The position numbers and the translations under genes are program-made. The notes below the pieces were generated by a model, which saw only the letters and a list, made by a program, of their open reading frames with translations, did not search any database and was not told where the DNA came from. A stretch of 64,000 nucleotides of DNA from contig CANFRC010000002.1 of NCBI GenBank assembly GCA_947449315.1, positions 62,001-126,000 of the forward strand, written 5' to 3'. This stretch comes from Bacteroidota bacterium (GTDB lineage Bacteria; Bacteroidota; Bacteroidia; 2-12-FULL-35-15). Positions within the stretch are counted from its first letter, which is position 1, and every line of letters begins with the position of its first letter. This document shows positions 9,154 to 17,833 of this stretch, one piece after another.

Positions 9154-9558
9154 ATGAACATCAAAGGTATTCAGTTTGATTCGGAGTTTAGTTTCAAAAC
9201 AAGTAGAAGTGGAGGAGCTGGCGGACAAAACGTTAATAAAGTTTCAACAAAAGTGGAGCTTGATTTTGATGTTGTGAATTCGTCCCTCCTGACAGAAGAG
9301 CAAAAGGCTATTATTTTAAATAAATTGACGAATAAAATTTCGAAAGATGGAATCCTACAGATCATTTCTCAAACGGAAAGGAATCAATTAGGTAATAAGG
9401 AAATTGCGATTCGGAAATTTTACGAATTGATGCATAAGTGTTTTGTCGTTCAGAAAAAACGCAGACCCACTAAACCAAGTAAAGGTTCTAAAGAAAGGCG
9501 TTTGGATTCCAAAAAACGTGATTCGGAAACGAAGAAATCAAGAAAGAAAGATTGGTAA
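9154..9558 (+). CDS. arfB: Peptidyl-tRNA hydrolase ArfB (release-factor-like ribosome rescue factor)
   Basis: ArfB frees ribosomes stalled at the end of non-stop mRNAs by hydrolysing the peptidyl-tRNA without needing a stop codon. The 134-residue protein has the catalytic loop SGGAGGQNVNK near residue 20, the GGQ domain through about 95, and then a long, strongly basic tail (KKRRPTKPSKGSKERR onward) that enters the empty mRNA channel in known members. It lacks codon-recognition domains, so it is not RF1 or RF2. The length fits the ArfB/YaeJ family (about 140). It is divergent from the amidase gene and convergent with the pseudouridine synthase gene. I see no odd features. Confidence 0.94.
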   Translation: MNIKGIQFDSEFSFKTSRSGGAGGQNVNKVSTKVELDFDVVNSSLLTEEQKAIILNKLTNKISKDGILQIISQTERNQLGNKEIAIRKFYELMHKCFVVQKKRRPTKPSKGSKERRLDSKKRDSETKKSRKKDW

Positions 9559-9595
9559 ATGAATGATTTTTTTTAAATAGAGTAGCGTTGAATAA

Positions 9596-10282
9596 TTAGC
9601 CCATGCGTTTAACAAATTCATTCCATAGCACCTCGTTAGGTGGAGGCGCAATGATGCTGATAGGCTCTTTTTTTACCGGATGAATAAATTCTACTTTTCG
9701 AGCATGTAAATGAATAGATGCATCTTTATTGCTCCTATCGAAACCATATTTCAAATCACCTTTAATGGGGCACCCCATGCTTGAAAGCTGCACTCTTATT
9801 TGGTGATGACGCCCTGTGTGTGGTTTTACTTCTATCAAATAATAATTATCTGAGCTGCAAATTAATTCATAGTCTAATTCGGACCGCAAAGCACCTGGAG
9901 TTTCCTTTTCAAAACCTTTCGACATGTTTTTCGCTTCATTCTTTTTAAGGAAATGCACAAGAGTTCCTTTGATATTTTTTGGTTTGTTCTTCACAACAGC
10001 CCAATATGTTTTTTGTATCTCTTTCGTTTGAAACATTTGGTTCAAACGGGCTAATGCTTTGCTGGTTTTTGCAAATAAAACAATTCCGCTAACGGGTCTG
10101 TCAATACGGTGAACCGTCCCGACAAAAACTTCTCCAGGTTTATTGTATTTTTCTTTGATGTAGTGTTTTACAAAATCGCTGAGCGGGGTGTCACCTGTTT
10201 TATCACCTTGCACTATATCAGATGGCCGTTTGTTAACGGCAATGATATGATTGTCTTCGTATAGTACTTGCAGTTGATTCAT
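9596..10282 (-). CDS. RluA-family RNA pseudouridine synthase
   Basis: This enzyme converts a specific uridine in rRNA or tRNA to pseudouridine. The family signature HRIDRPVSGIVLFAKT, with the catalytic Asp, is near residue 60. Other conserved parts are the YEDNHIIAVNKRP start and the RHHQIRVQLSSMGCPIKGDLKYG segment near 165. At 228 residues it has no S4 RNA-binding domain, like TruC/RluA-type members. The exact target base cannot be told from sequence. It is 38 bp from the end of convergent arfB. The next minus-strand gene upstream is panB, with a 73-bp gap that could be read through. Confidence 0.92.
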   Translation of the reverse strand: MNQLQVLYEDNHIIAVNKRPSDIVQGDKTGDTPLSDFVKHYIKEKYNKPGEVFVGTVHRIDRPVSGIVLFAKTSKALARLNQMFQTKEIQKTYWAVVKNKPKNIKGTLVHFLKKNEAKNMSKGFEKETPGALRSELDYELICSSDNYYLIEVKPHTGRHHQIRVQLSSMGCPIKGDLKYGFDRSNKDASIHLHARKVEFIHPVKKEPISIIAPPPNEVLWNEFVKRMG

Positions 10283-10355
10283 GGGATGCTTTGTTGCGGT
10301 TAATTCAGCCTTACTCTAACCTAATTCCTAATTAACACATTAACCACGAGGAGAT

Positions 10356-11177
10356 TTAGTATTGCTCATTCGCATTTGGAAAATCTTTAGACTTCACATC
10401 TTTAATGTAGTTTCCAACAGCTCCTGTTATCTCTTCAAATAAATTTAAATAGCGTCTTAAAAAACGCGGGTTAAATTCATTGTTCAGTCCTACCATATCA
10501 TGGAAAACGAGCACTTGGCCGTCAACACCTCCACCAGCACCGATACCGATAACTGGAATTGCAATTTCTTTGGCCACTTTTTCTGCCAGTTTTGCGGGAA
10601 TTTTTTCTAATACCAACGCAAAACATCCGGCTTTCTCTAAAATTTTAGCGTCTTCTAGTAAACGCAGTGCTTCATCTTCCTCCTTGGCGCGAACATTATA
10701 CGTTCCGAATTTATAGATACTTTGAGGCGTCAAACCTAAATGTCCCATTACTGGAATACCTGCGGTTAATATACGCTCTATCGATTCTTTTATTTCTCTT
10801 CCTCCTTCAAGTTTAACAGCATGTGCACCGCTTTCTTTCATGATTTTAATAGCAGAATTCAATGCTTCTTTTGAGTTTCCTTGGTATGAACCGAATGGTA
10901 GGTCGACAACAATTAATGCTCGGTCTACTGCACGAACTACAGATGAAGCATGATAAATCATTTGGTCAAGAGTGATTGGTAAAGTGGTTTCGTGACCAGC
11001 CATAACATTCGAGGCGGAGTCTCCCACCAAAATAACATCTATACCAGCATGATCCACAATTTTCGCCATCGTATAATCATAGGCAGTTAGCATGGATATC
11101 TTTTCACCACTAACTTTCATTTCATGTAAAACATTTGTGGTTACTTTCTTTACTTCTTTCTTTTTTTGTACCGGCAT
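10356..11177 (-). CDS. panB: 3-methyl-2-oxobutanoate hydroxymethyltransferase
   Basis: PanB adds a hydroxymethyl group from 5,10-methylene-tetrahydrofolate to 2-oxoisovalerate, the first step of pantothenate (coenzyme A precursor) synthesis. The protein shows [15 protein letters not shown], the metal-binding [23 protein letters not shown] near 150, and the [20 protein letters not shown] signature. I place the start at MPVQKKK (11177), giving 273 residues as usual for the family. The frame can be extended to 11273, but those 32 residues are not PanB-like, and a TAGCTTTG promoter box (11201-11208) lies inside that extension. The gene stands alone, with no panC next to it. Confidence 0.95.
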   Translation of the reverse strand: MPVQKKKEVKKVTTNVLHEMKVSGEKISMLTAYDYTMAKIVDHAGIDVILVGDSASNVMAGHETTLPITLDQMIYHASSVVRAVDRALIVVDLPFGSYQGNSKEALNSAIKIMKESGAHAVKLEGGREIKESIERILTAGIPVMGHLGLTPQSIYKFGTYNVRAKEEDEALRLLEDAKILEKAGCFALVLEKIPAKLAEKVAKEIAIPVIGIGAGGGVDGQVLVFHDMVGLNNEFNPRFLRRYLNLFEEITGAVGNYIKDVKSKDFPNANEQY

Positions 11178-11200
11178 CTTTATAATTGTTGAATGATTGA

Positions 11201-11208
11201 CAAAGCTA
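11201..11208 (-). promoter_or_regulatory. -7 promoter box (TAGCTTTG) of panB
   Basis: On the minus strand this reads TAGCTTTG, matching TAnnTTTG, 23 bp before the ATG at 11177. It decides against the longer panB start at 11273, because the transcript would begin after that codon. Confidence 0.45.
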
Positions 11209-11337
11209 CAAATTGTTTTTGGGATTCTCTTTTTTGAATTGTAACCGTTTAAATGCAAAATTCTACCTTCCACAAATTAGTTAGTTTTAAATCGAATTTA
11301 TTGATACTTTTGTGCTTATTGATTAAAATTTGTAAAA

Positions 11338-12390
11338 GTGAAAAGAACTATTATTTACGTTATTCTTTGTTGTGCGCTGTTCATTTCGGCATGTAGCACC
11401 GATTTGAATGTTATTGGAGATTATAAAGAAACATTAATTGTTTACGGCCTTTTGGATCAGGGGCAGGATACACAATATGTAAAAATCAATAAAGCATTTT
11501 TAGGTGCCGGAAATGCTTATGAATATGCTATGATGAAAGATTCTGCTCAGTTTAAAAATGCACTGGATGTTAAAATCAAATGCGTAAATTCTGGAATTTC
11601 CTATGTGCTTACACCAGCTAATTATATTCCAAAAGATCCTGGACTTTTTTATAGCACAGAGCAAACAAATGTTATTTATAAATTGGTTACGGATGGATCA
11701 GTAGGACATCCTAAACTGGATCCTAATAGTTTGTATGAATTAAAAGTAACAGATGGGGAAACAGGTGTTTCTGTTAGCTCAAAAACATTAGTACTCCCTG
11801 ATATTACGGCATTTTCTAAACCAGCACCAAGCTTAACAAGTTTCAGTTTTGTTATTACCGGGTATTATCCGAATTATAAATTTAAAGTAGAATGGCTAAG
11901 TGCAAAAAATGCGAGAGAATATCAGGTGATCATACGTTTAAACTATTCTGATTCTACCATAACAAATGGAAACATCCCACAGGTATTGGATTATCAGTTG
12001 CCTGAATCCAGAACAGCTGGTTTATCTGGTGGAGAATCGTTTTTAAAAGAATTCAATGCAAGCGATTTTTATAAGTTCATAGGCTCTTCCCTTGCTGATT
12101 ATTCTGGATTATTAGGCAGAAAGGCTGGTAAAGTGGATGTTTTGCTTGTTTCAGCAGCGGATGATCTTGTCACTTTTATAGATGTGAATAAACCGTCTAC
12201 AGGAATCATTCAGGAACGTCCGGAATTCACTAATATCGTAGGTGGTTTGGGGATATTTTCTTCTCGTTATAACAGACCCCCTTTTTCAAGGCCATTAGAT
12301 AATACATCTTTAGATTCCTTATCTGGAGGGCAGTACACCTGCAAATTAAGATTCTCAGATCATTTTGGTGTTTGGACCGGCTGTCATTAG
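11338..12390 (+). CDS. DUF4249-like surface lipoprotein
   Basis: This 350-residue lipoprotein begins with a signal peptide and lipobox, LFISAC, putting the lipidated Cys at residue 19. After it comes a pattern typical of DUF4249: YKETLIVYGLLDQGQDTQYVKINKAFLG, then a beta-rich body with Ig-like strands. The start is GTG at 11338; a TACTTTTG box at 11305-11312 is 25 bp upstream. DUF4249 proteins often sit next to a TonB receptor, but this one is alone, between divergent panB and dnaK. Its function is unknown; substrate capture on the outer membrane is a guess from the family. A strong hairpin terminator follows at 12417. Confidence 0.75.
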   Translation: MKRTIIYVILCCALFISACSTDLNVIGDYKETLIVYGLLDQGQDTQYVKINKAFLGAGNAYEYAMMKDSAQFKNALDVKIKCVNSGISYVLTPANYIPKDPGLFYSTEQTNVIYKLVTDGSVGHPKLDPNSLYELKVTDGETGVSVSSKTLVLPDITAFSKPAPSLTSFSFVITGYYPNYKFKVEWLSAKNAREYQVIIRLNYSDSTITNGNIPQVLDYQLPESRTAGLSGGESFLKEFNASDFYKFIGSSLADYSGLLGRKAGKVDVLLVSAADDLVTFIDVNKPSTGIIQERPEFTNIVGGLGIFSSRYNRPPFSRPLDNTSLDSLSGGQYTCKLRFSDHFGVWTGCH

Positions 12391-12416
12391 TTAAACTGCC
12401 TGTTTGTCATATTTAA

Positions 12417-12447
12417 AAGCGTTCTTTCCATAAGAACGCTTTTTTTT
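12417..12447 (+). terminator. rho-independent terminator after the DUF4249-like gene
   Basis: A perfect 10-bp stem (AAGCGTTCTT / AAGAACGCTT) with a 5-base loop TCCAT is followed by a run of T. It separates the lipoprotein gene from dnaK. Confidence 0.9.
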
Positions 12448-12480
12448 ATGCCATAATTTCGACAAAAGGGCCATGGCATA
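12447..12480. promoter_or_regulatory. inverted repeat upstream of dnaK, possible heat-shock control element
   Basis: TATGCCAT (12447-12454) and ATGGCATA (12473-12480) form an 8-bp inverted repeat with an 18-bp spacer, ending 58 bp before the dnaK ATG. The downstream arm contains TGGCATA, which also occurs 67 bp upstream of htpG. No TAnnTTTG box is visible near dnaK, so an alternative promoter type is possible. The role is inferred. Confidence 0.3.
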
Positions 12481-12538
12481 AAGATTGAAAAAGGCTAATC
12501 GTAATTTTTAAAACGTAACAACTAAACCCTAAATAATT

Positions 12539-14452
12539 ATGAGTAAAATAATTGGTATTGACTTAGGCACAACAAACTCTTGTGTTTCAGTAATGGAAGG
12601 TAACGAGCCTGTTGTAATTCCAAACAGCGAAGGAAAAAGAACAACACCTTCTATTGTAGCATTTGTTGAAGGCGGTGAACGTAAAGTAGGAGACCCTGCT
12701 AAACGTCAGGCCATTACAAATCCAACAAAAACGATTGGTTCTATCAAACGTTTTATGGGGCACACTTTTGATGAAGTAGCAAAAGAGGCTACTCGTGTTC
12801 CTTATAAAGTAGTAAAAGGTGATAATAACACACCTCGTGTAGAAATTGATGACAGAAAATATACTGCTCAGGAAATTTCTGCAATCATTCTTCAGAAAAT
12901 GAAAAAAACGGCTGAAGATTATCTTGGTCATGAGGTTTCAGAAGCGGTTATCACAGTTCCTGCATATTTTAATGATGCTCAGCGTCAGGCAACGAAAGAA
13001 GCCGGAGAAATTGCAGGATTAAAAGTTAAACGTATCATCAATGAACCAACTGCAGCAGCATTGGCTTACGGTCTTGATAAAAGAGGTAAGGAAATGAAAA
13101 TTGTGGTGTTTGATTGTGGGGGTGGTACACATGACGTTTCTGTTCTTGAATTAGGTGATGGCGTATTTGAAGTAAAATCAACGGATGGAGATACTCACCT
13201 GGGTGGGGATGATTTCGACCATAAGATTATAGATTGGTTGGTTGCTGAGTTTAAAGCTGAGAATGGCGGATTGGATCTTTCAAAAGACCCAATGGCTTTG
13301 CAGCGATTGAAAGAAGCGGCTGAAAAAGCAAAGATCGAGTTATCTAGTACAGCTTCAACAGAGATTAACCTGCCTTACATTATGCCTGTAGATGGTATTC
13401 CAAAACATTTGGTTCGTACCTTAACAAAAGCAAAATTTGAGCAATTGGTTGATGATTTGATCAAACGAACGATAGAGCCATGTAAATCGGCTTTGAAAAA
13501 TGCGGGATTAAGTACTTCAGATATTGATGAGATCATTTTAGTAGGTGGTTCAACACGTATTCCTGCAATTGTTGATGCCGTTCAGAAATTTTTTGGGAAA
13601 GCGCCTTCAAAAGGTGTAAATCCTGATGAAGTTGTTGCTATTGGAGCTGCAATTCAAGGTGGTGTTTTAACCGGTGAAGTAAAAGACGTATTGTTGTTAG
13701 ATGTTACGCCACTTTCATTAGGTATTGAAACAATGGGTGGTGTATTCACTAAATTAATCGAATCTAATACTACGATTCCGACTAAAAAGTCAGAAACATT
13801 TTCTACAGCTAGCGATAATCAACCTTCCGTTCAGATTGTTGTATATCAAGGAGAACGCGCTATGGCGAAGGATAACCGTAAGTTAGGAGAATTTAACTTA
13901 GATGGTATTCCTCCAGCACCACGCGGTGTGCCGCAAGTAGAAGTTACTTTTGATATTGACGCGAACGGTATCTTACAAGTTTCTGCAAAAGATAAAGCAA
14001 CAGGTAAATCCCATAATATACGTATTGAAGCTAAATCCGGATTAAGTGACGAAGAGATCAAACGTATGAAGGCAGATGCTGATGCAAATGCTGAAGCAGA
14101 TAAAAAAGCAAAAGAAGAAACAGAAAAAGTAAACGCTGCTGATTCAATGATTTTCCAAACAGAAAAACAATTGACCGAGTATGGCGAAAAAATTCCTGCA
14201 GAGAAAAAATCTGTTATTGAAGGTGCATTGGCTGAATTAAAGACAGCACATGGTGCTCGCGATATATCAGGAATTGATGCTGCAATGGAAAAGTTAAACG
14301 CTGGATGGCAAGCAGCTTCTCAGGACATGTATAACGCGACTCAAGGTGCAGATGCAAATGCGAACCCGCAAGGTGATGCAAATGCAAATGGTGCAACAGA
14401 TAGTGAAGTAACAGATGTTGATTTTGAAGAAGTGAAGGATGAGAAAAAATAA
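12539..14452 (+). CDS. dnaK: Molecular chaperone DnaK (Hsp70)
   Basis: DnaK is the ATP-dependent Hsp70 that binds exposed hydrophobic stretches of unfolded proteins. The nucleotide-binding domain begins [16 protein letters not shown] at residue 5 and contains the phosphate loops [15 protein letters not shown] and [12 protein letters not shown]. The linker [16 protein letters not shown] is near 390, followed by the substrate-binding beta sandwich and the helical lid. The end, [10 protein letters not shown], is the classic bacterial C-terminus. At 637 residues it is full length. GGGTHD instead of the common GGGTFD is a small variation. grpE and dnaJ are not adjacent. A strong terminator follows at 14501. 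Confidence 0.98.
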   Translation: MSKIIGIDLGTTNSCVSVMEGNEPVVIPNSEGKRTTPSIVAFVEGGERKVGDPAKRQAITNPTKTIGSIKRFMGHTFDEVAKEATRVPYKVVKGDNNTPRVEIDDRKYTAQEISAIILQKMKKTAEDYLGHEVSEAVITVPAYFNDAQRQATKEAGEIAGLKVKRIINEPTAAALAYGLDKRGKEMKIVVFDCGGGTHDVSVLELGDGVFEVKSTDGDTHLGGDDFDHKIIDWLVAEFKAENGGLDLSKDPMALQRLKEAAEKAKIELSSTASTEINLPYIMPVDGIPKHLVRTLTKAKFEQLVDDLIKRTIEPCKSALKNAGLSTSDIDEIILVGGSTRIPAIVDAVQKFFGKAPSKGVNPDEVVAIGAAIQGGVLTGEVKDVLLLDVTPLSLGIETMGGVFTKLIESNTTIPTKKSETFSTASDNQPSVQIVVYQGERAMAKDNRKLGEFNLDGIPPAPRGVPQVEVTFDIDANGILQVSAKDKATGKSHNIRIEAKSGLSDEEIKRMKADADANAEADKKAKEETEKVNAADSMIFQTEKQLTEYGEKIPAEKKSVIEGALAELKTAHGARDISGIDAAMEKLNAGWQAASQDMYNATQGADANANPQGDANANGATDSEVTDVDFEEVKDEKK

Positions 14453-14500
14453 TTCTTCTTGTAAGAATGGATTTTTTTTTAGAATGTGATTAGTTATTTT

Positions 14501-14535
14501 GACGGATGCAATGCAAATTGTATCCGTCTTTTTTT
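14501..14535 (+). terminator. rho-independent terminator of dnaK
   Basis: A 12-bp stem (14501-14512 with 14517-14528, one G-T wobble) closes a GCAA tetraloop and is followed by seven T. Confidence 0.92.
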
Positions 14536-14612
14536 ATGAATAAATTTCATGAATAAGTGTATGAGTTTTCATTCATTCTAGAGTGATGTATTTGTCAATA
14601 ATTTCCATCCAC

Positions 14613-15437
14613 TCATTTTATTAGGTTTAAAAAATGCTGAGCAAATTCATTGGCATATAAATGACTCGATTGAATATGCGGTCCTTTTACCTCCCAGAAT
14701 TCTTTGGGTGCAACAGCTTTTTCAAATAGTTGTTGCCCCATATAAAACGGGCATATTTCATCTTCAGTACTGTGAATGATTAATATTGGAATGGTGATTT
14801 TATCAATTTCATCAATAGCATTGTATTTACTAGGGACAAGCATTTTTGTGAGAAATTTTGGTACTCCGCTTTTTTTACCAACATAAACTGCCATGAGTTC
14901 ATGACCTGTAAATGCACCTTCAACAACTAAGGCGTCAATCAGTTTTTGATCTCTTGCAGCAACTACACAGGATAAATGTCCGCCTAATGATTGTCCGAAT
15001 AAGATCAGTTTTGTGTTTTTTACATCATCCCGCTGTTTGATATAGTGCAATGCTTGAATACCATCATCTAATACTTTTTCCTGAGAAGGTTTTCCAGTCG
15101 ATTTTCCATACCCTTCATAATCGAATACCATCACCTGAAAGCCATATTTTATAAGTGGTTCAGCAGATTGGTAGTTGTTGGAAATGTTTCCGCCATTGCC
15201 ATGAAATATTAAAACTGTTCCGGCAATTATTTTATTTTTTGGTTTTATGAACCATCCGTTAAGGGTATTTCCATCCGTCGCTTTAAAATTTATTTCTTCT
15301 AAATGATAGGATGTCGTGTCGGGGTAATGAACGAATGTTTTAGATGGAGCATAAAAAAAAGCGGACGTGCTGCATGCAGAGCAAGCTGTAAGAGCGATGC
15401 AGAGAGTAATAAAATTTTTCGAAATGATATTTCTCAT
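14613..15437 (-). CDS. exported alpha/beta hydrolase (lipoprotein)
   Basis: This 274-residue hydrolase has a signal peptide with two nearby Cys (TACSACST), either of which could be lipidated. The fold is clear: the oxyanion strand GTVLIFHGNGGN near residue 75, the nucleophile elbow LFGQSLGGH near 147 with the catalytic Ser, an acid candidate in IIHSTEDEICP near 223, and a late His in VKGPHIQSSH near 255. This matches the BAAT/acyl-CoA-thioesterase-like hydrolases with a FHGNGGN motif, which act on esters or small peptides; the substrate is unknown. It faces dnaK tail to tail and is divergent from the cold shock gene (start-to-start gap 96 bp). Confidence 0.85.
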   Translation of the reverse strand: MRNIISKNFITLCIALTACSACSTSAFFYAPSKTFVHYPDTTSYHLEEINFKATDGNTLNGWFIKPKNKIIAGTVLIFHGNGGNISNNYQSAEPLIKYGFQVMVFDYEGYGKSTGKPSQEKVLDDGIQALHYIKQRDDVKNTKLILFGQSLGGHLSCVVAARDQKLIDALVVEGAFTGHELMAVYVGKKSGVPKFLTKMLVPSKYNAIDEIDKITIPILIIHSTEDEICPFYMGQQLFEKAVAPKEFWEVKGPHIQSSHLYANEFAQHFLNLIK

Positions 15438-15470
15438 TGTTTTATTTTTAAAATGAATAATATATTTAAT

Positions 15471-15504
15471 TTTTGCAAATTAGGAATTAACTGTTGTATA
15501 TTTG
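15471..15504 (+). promoter_or_regulatory. Bacteroidota-type promoter of the cold shock gene
   Basis: A -33 element (TTTTG, 15471-15475) is followed after 21 bp by a -7 element TATATTTG (15497-15504), matching TTTG-N19-21-TAnnTTTG. The ATG is 29 bp further on. Confidence 0.7.
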
Positions 15505-15533
15505 TTTTAGTATTAATTTTAATTTATAATTTA

Positions 15534-15725
15534 ATGAAAACAGGTACAGTAAAATTTTTCAATGTTTCAAAAGGTTTTGGTTTTATCACAGTTGATGATA
15601 CGAACCAAGAATTGTTCGTTCACGTTACTGGTTTAGTTGACCAGATTCGTGATGGTGATAAAGTTACTTTTGAAGAAGCTGAAGGTAAAAAAGGTTTAAA
15701 TGCAGTAAATGTTAAAAAGGCATAA
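15534..15725 (+). CDS. Cold shock domain protein (CspA family)
   Basis: This 63-residue protein is a single cold shock domain, a five-stranded barrel that binds single-stranded RNA or DNA and acts as an RNA chaperone. RNP1 is KGFGFITV (residues 13-20) and RNP2 is LFVHVTG, both present; the N-terminus MKTGTVKFFN is standard for Bacteroidota Csp proteins. An open frame continues upstream to 15303, but the family always starts here and the promoter at 15471-15504 lies just upstream. Its own promoter and terminator make it a single-gene unit. Confidence 0.96.
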   Translation: MKTGTVKFFNVSKGFGFITVDDTNQELFVHVTGLVDQIRDGDKVTFEEAEGKKGLNAVNVKKA

Positions 15726-15744
15726 TTGTAGAAACATCTTTAAT

Positions 15745-15777
15745 AAAAAAAGTCCCGCAATTTGCGGGACTTTTTTT
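15745..15777 (+). terminator. rho-independent terminator of the cold shock gene
   Basis: AGTCCCGCA and TGCGGGACT form a 9-bp stem around a 3-base loop, with A-run before and T-run after, so it may work in both directions. Confidence 0.9.
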
Positions 15778-15831
15778 ATTAATTCTTTGAAAATAAGCTA
15801 CGTATTTTTTTCGTGAATAATAAAAATGTAA

Positions 15832-15870
15832 AAGCAAAAATCACCGTTCTGGTTTACTTGAACGGTGATT
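15832..15870 (-). terminator. rho-independent terminator of trxB
   Basis: An 11-bp perfect stem (15839-15849 with 15860-15870) encloses a 10-base loop. On the minus strand it is followed by TTTTTGCTTTT. It starts 4 bp after the trxB stop codon. Confidence 0.85.
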
Positions 15871-15874
15871 TATT

Positions 15875-16825
15875 TTAGTGAATGTCTTGTTCTGCGAGCC
15901 ATCGTTCGGCATCTAAAGCGCCCATGCATCCACTTCCAGCTGCTGTAACAGCTTGTCGGTATGTTTTATCTGCACAGTCACCAACAGCAAATACGCCAGG
16001 AAGATTGGTTTTGCTCGAACCTGCAACAACATCAAGGTAACCCAGCTCATCCATCTTCAGCTGACCTTTAAAAATATCGGTGTTCGGTTTATGTCCGATC
16101 GCAACAAAAAAGCCAGTAACATTCAATGAACGCAGTTCATTTGTTTTAATATTTTTAATGATCACACTTTCAACTGTATCTTTTCCAATAATATCATGTG
16201 TTTCACTGTCCCACAGGATTTCAATATTTGGAGTATTTTTAACTCTTGTTTGCATTGCTTTGCTGGCACGCATATCACTTCTTCTGACGATCATGTATAC
16301 TTTTTTACACAATTTTGAAAGATAGGTAGCTTCCTCAGCTGCGGTATCTCCAGCACCCACAATAACAACATCCTGTCCTTTGTAAAAGAATCCGTCACAC
16401 ACTGCGCAAGCAGAAACACCACCTGCGTTTAAACGCAACCTCGTTTCGTTTTCTAATCCCAACCATTTTGCAGATGCACCAGTTGAAATAATGATTGTAT
16501 CAGCTGTCATTTCGATTGTTTCGTCAATCCATATTTTTTTTGGAGTAGATGTAAGATCAACTTTTGTGGCCATTCCGAAACGGACCTGTGTGCCAAATCT
16601 TTCTGCCTGTGCTTTTAAATCTTCCATTAATTCAGGACCGGTGATGCCTTTAGGGTATCCGGGGAAATTATCTACTTCAGTTGTTTCTGTTAATTGTCCG
16701 CCTGGAACCATTCCTGTATATAATACGGGTTTTAGATCAGCGCGGGAAGCATATATCGCAGCTGTATATCCTGCAGGTCCGCTTCCGATGATAAGACATT
16801 TTACGTGTTCAATTTTTTCTGACAT
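15875..16825 (-). CDS. trxB: Thioredoxin-disulfide reductase
   Basis: This cytoplasmic flavoenzyme reduces thioredoxin with NADPH. The 316-residue chain has the FAD-binding IIGSGPAGYTAAIYASRAD near residue 11, the redox-active CAVCDG near 139, the NADPH-binding VIVGAGDTAAEEA near 155, and the C-terminal FAD contact GVFAVGDCADKTYRQAVTAAG near 282. Length and motif order match low-molecular-weight bacterial TrxB. It stands alone with its own terminator. The next minus-strand gene upstream ends 104 bp away and is of a different kind, so co-transcription is doubtful. Confidence 0.97.
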   Translation of the reverse strand: MSEKIEHVKCLIIGSGPAGYTAAIYASRADLKPVLYTGMVPGGQLTETTEVDNFPGYPKGITGPELMEDLKAQAERFGTQVRFGMATKVDLTSTPKKIWIDETIEMTADTIIISTGASAKWLGLENETRLRLNAGGVSACAVCDGFFYKGQDVVIVGAGDTAAEEATYLSKLCKKVYMIVRRSDMRASKAMQTRVKNTPNIEILWDSETHDIIGKDTVESVIIKNIKTNELRSLNVTGFFVAIGHKPNTDIFKGQLKMDELGYLDVVAGSSKTNLPGVFAVGDCADKTYRQAVTAAGSGCMGALDAERWLAEQDIH

Positions 16826-16929
16826 AATGCTAATTAATTTTGTTCCCTAAATTACTATTTGTTTCGTTCTTGTTTTTTATATTTTATTCACAAAATGAAT
16901 AATTTGTTTTTAAATTTATTTTCGATGGG

Positions 16930-17811
16930 TTAAGGTGTAGGCATAATGGTGTCGTATGTGGTGCCCATTCCACTCCAAACACCTAATGCACCATTGTCAA
17001 TATTACCTAAGATGGTAACAGGAGATGCAAAGGGGTTTCCATTGCTAGCAACTGCATTTTCGAATGTAGTATAAAAATCCTTGCTTGCTCTGTCTATCGA
17101 AACAAATTGGATATAGATCGTGTCAGTTTTTCTATAATAAAACCGTTCAGCATCAGAGTCATTCATCGCCGAATTTACATTGTCTGTTGGGTCATATCCT
17201 TTTGAATAGGCAAAATCAAAGGTTTTTCCATCAATTAATTTGTCATCAAAGGTAGCACCATTGGGAGCAATAAATCGTCTGTCTTTGGTTGGTCTCTTTG
17301 CATACCATCTGTAATTATTTCCCAATCCGGAAGGATCTTTTAAACGAGCATTTGCAAATCCTAATGTGTCATTTGGAGGTTGTGGAGCCCACCAAACAGA
17401 ATCAAGTGCAACGGGAGTAGGTATATAGGTAGTAGCTGAATAAATCTTGCCATCTGAGGCTACCACTTTTAAGGAATAATTTTGACCAGTAACACCAATT
17501 AGTGCACTCCCTTTATATACGACTCCTAAAGAAGAGCTGCTATCTATTGCCAAGTTCAAAGTGTCTGTGATTGAGCCGTTTGATACATATACTTTTGCGT
17601 CAAGAACATACAAGTCACTTACCGTTGTTCCGCTAACCGAAGAAAAAAGAGGTATGGTTCGGGTAATAATTACCTCCGCAACTTTACCATTTTCGATTGT
17701 GCCTTCAATGACAATTTTTTTATCCGAGTTAGGAAGCTTTACATCAATGTTCTCCGTACAGGAGGTAAGTGCTATAATTACGAATGATGTGAATAAAATA
17801 TAATTTTTCAT
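16930..17811 (-). CDS. DUF4249 domain lipoprotein, partner of the adjacent TonB receptor
   Basis: This 293-residue lipoprotein carries a lipobox, ALTSC, with the Cys at residue 18. The start of the mature part, KIVIEGTIENGKVAEVIITRTIPLF, is the typical DUF4249 opening, and beta-rich sequence follows. It lies 22 bp after the TonB-dependent receptor gene on the same strand, the normal arrangement for this family, so it probably caps or assists the receptor on the cell surface, like SusD in function but not in sequence. The ligand is unknown. It is shorter than most DUF4249 proteins (about 350-400). Confidence 0.8.
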   Translation of the reverse strand: MKNYILFTSFVIIALTSCTENIDVKLPNSDKKIVIEGTIENGKVAEVIITRTIPLFSSVSGTTVSDLYVLDAKVYVSNGSITDTLNLAIDSSSSLGVVYKGSALIGVTGQNYSLKVVASDGKIYSATTYIPTPVALDSVWWAPQPPNDTLGFANARLKDPSGLGNNYRWYAKRPTKDRRFIAPNGATFDDKLIDGKTFDFAYSKGYDPTDNVNSAMNDSDAERFYYRKTDTIYIQFVSIDRASKDFYTTFENAVASNGNPFASPVTILGNIDNGALGVWSGMGTTYDTIMPTP

Positions 17812-17833
17812 TTAATGATATTTTTTTTAGCAA

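Noticed and set aside
11178-11273. Longer N-terminus of PanB
   Set aside because: The extra 32 residues are not PanB-like and contain the promoter box at 11201-11208.
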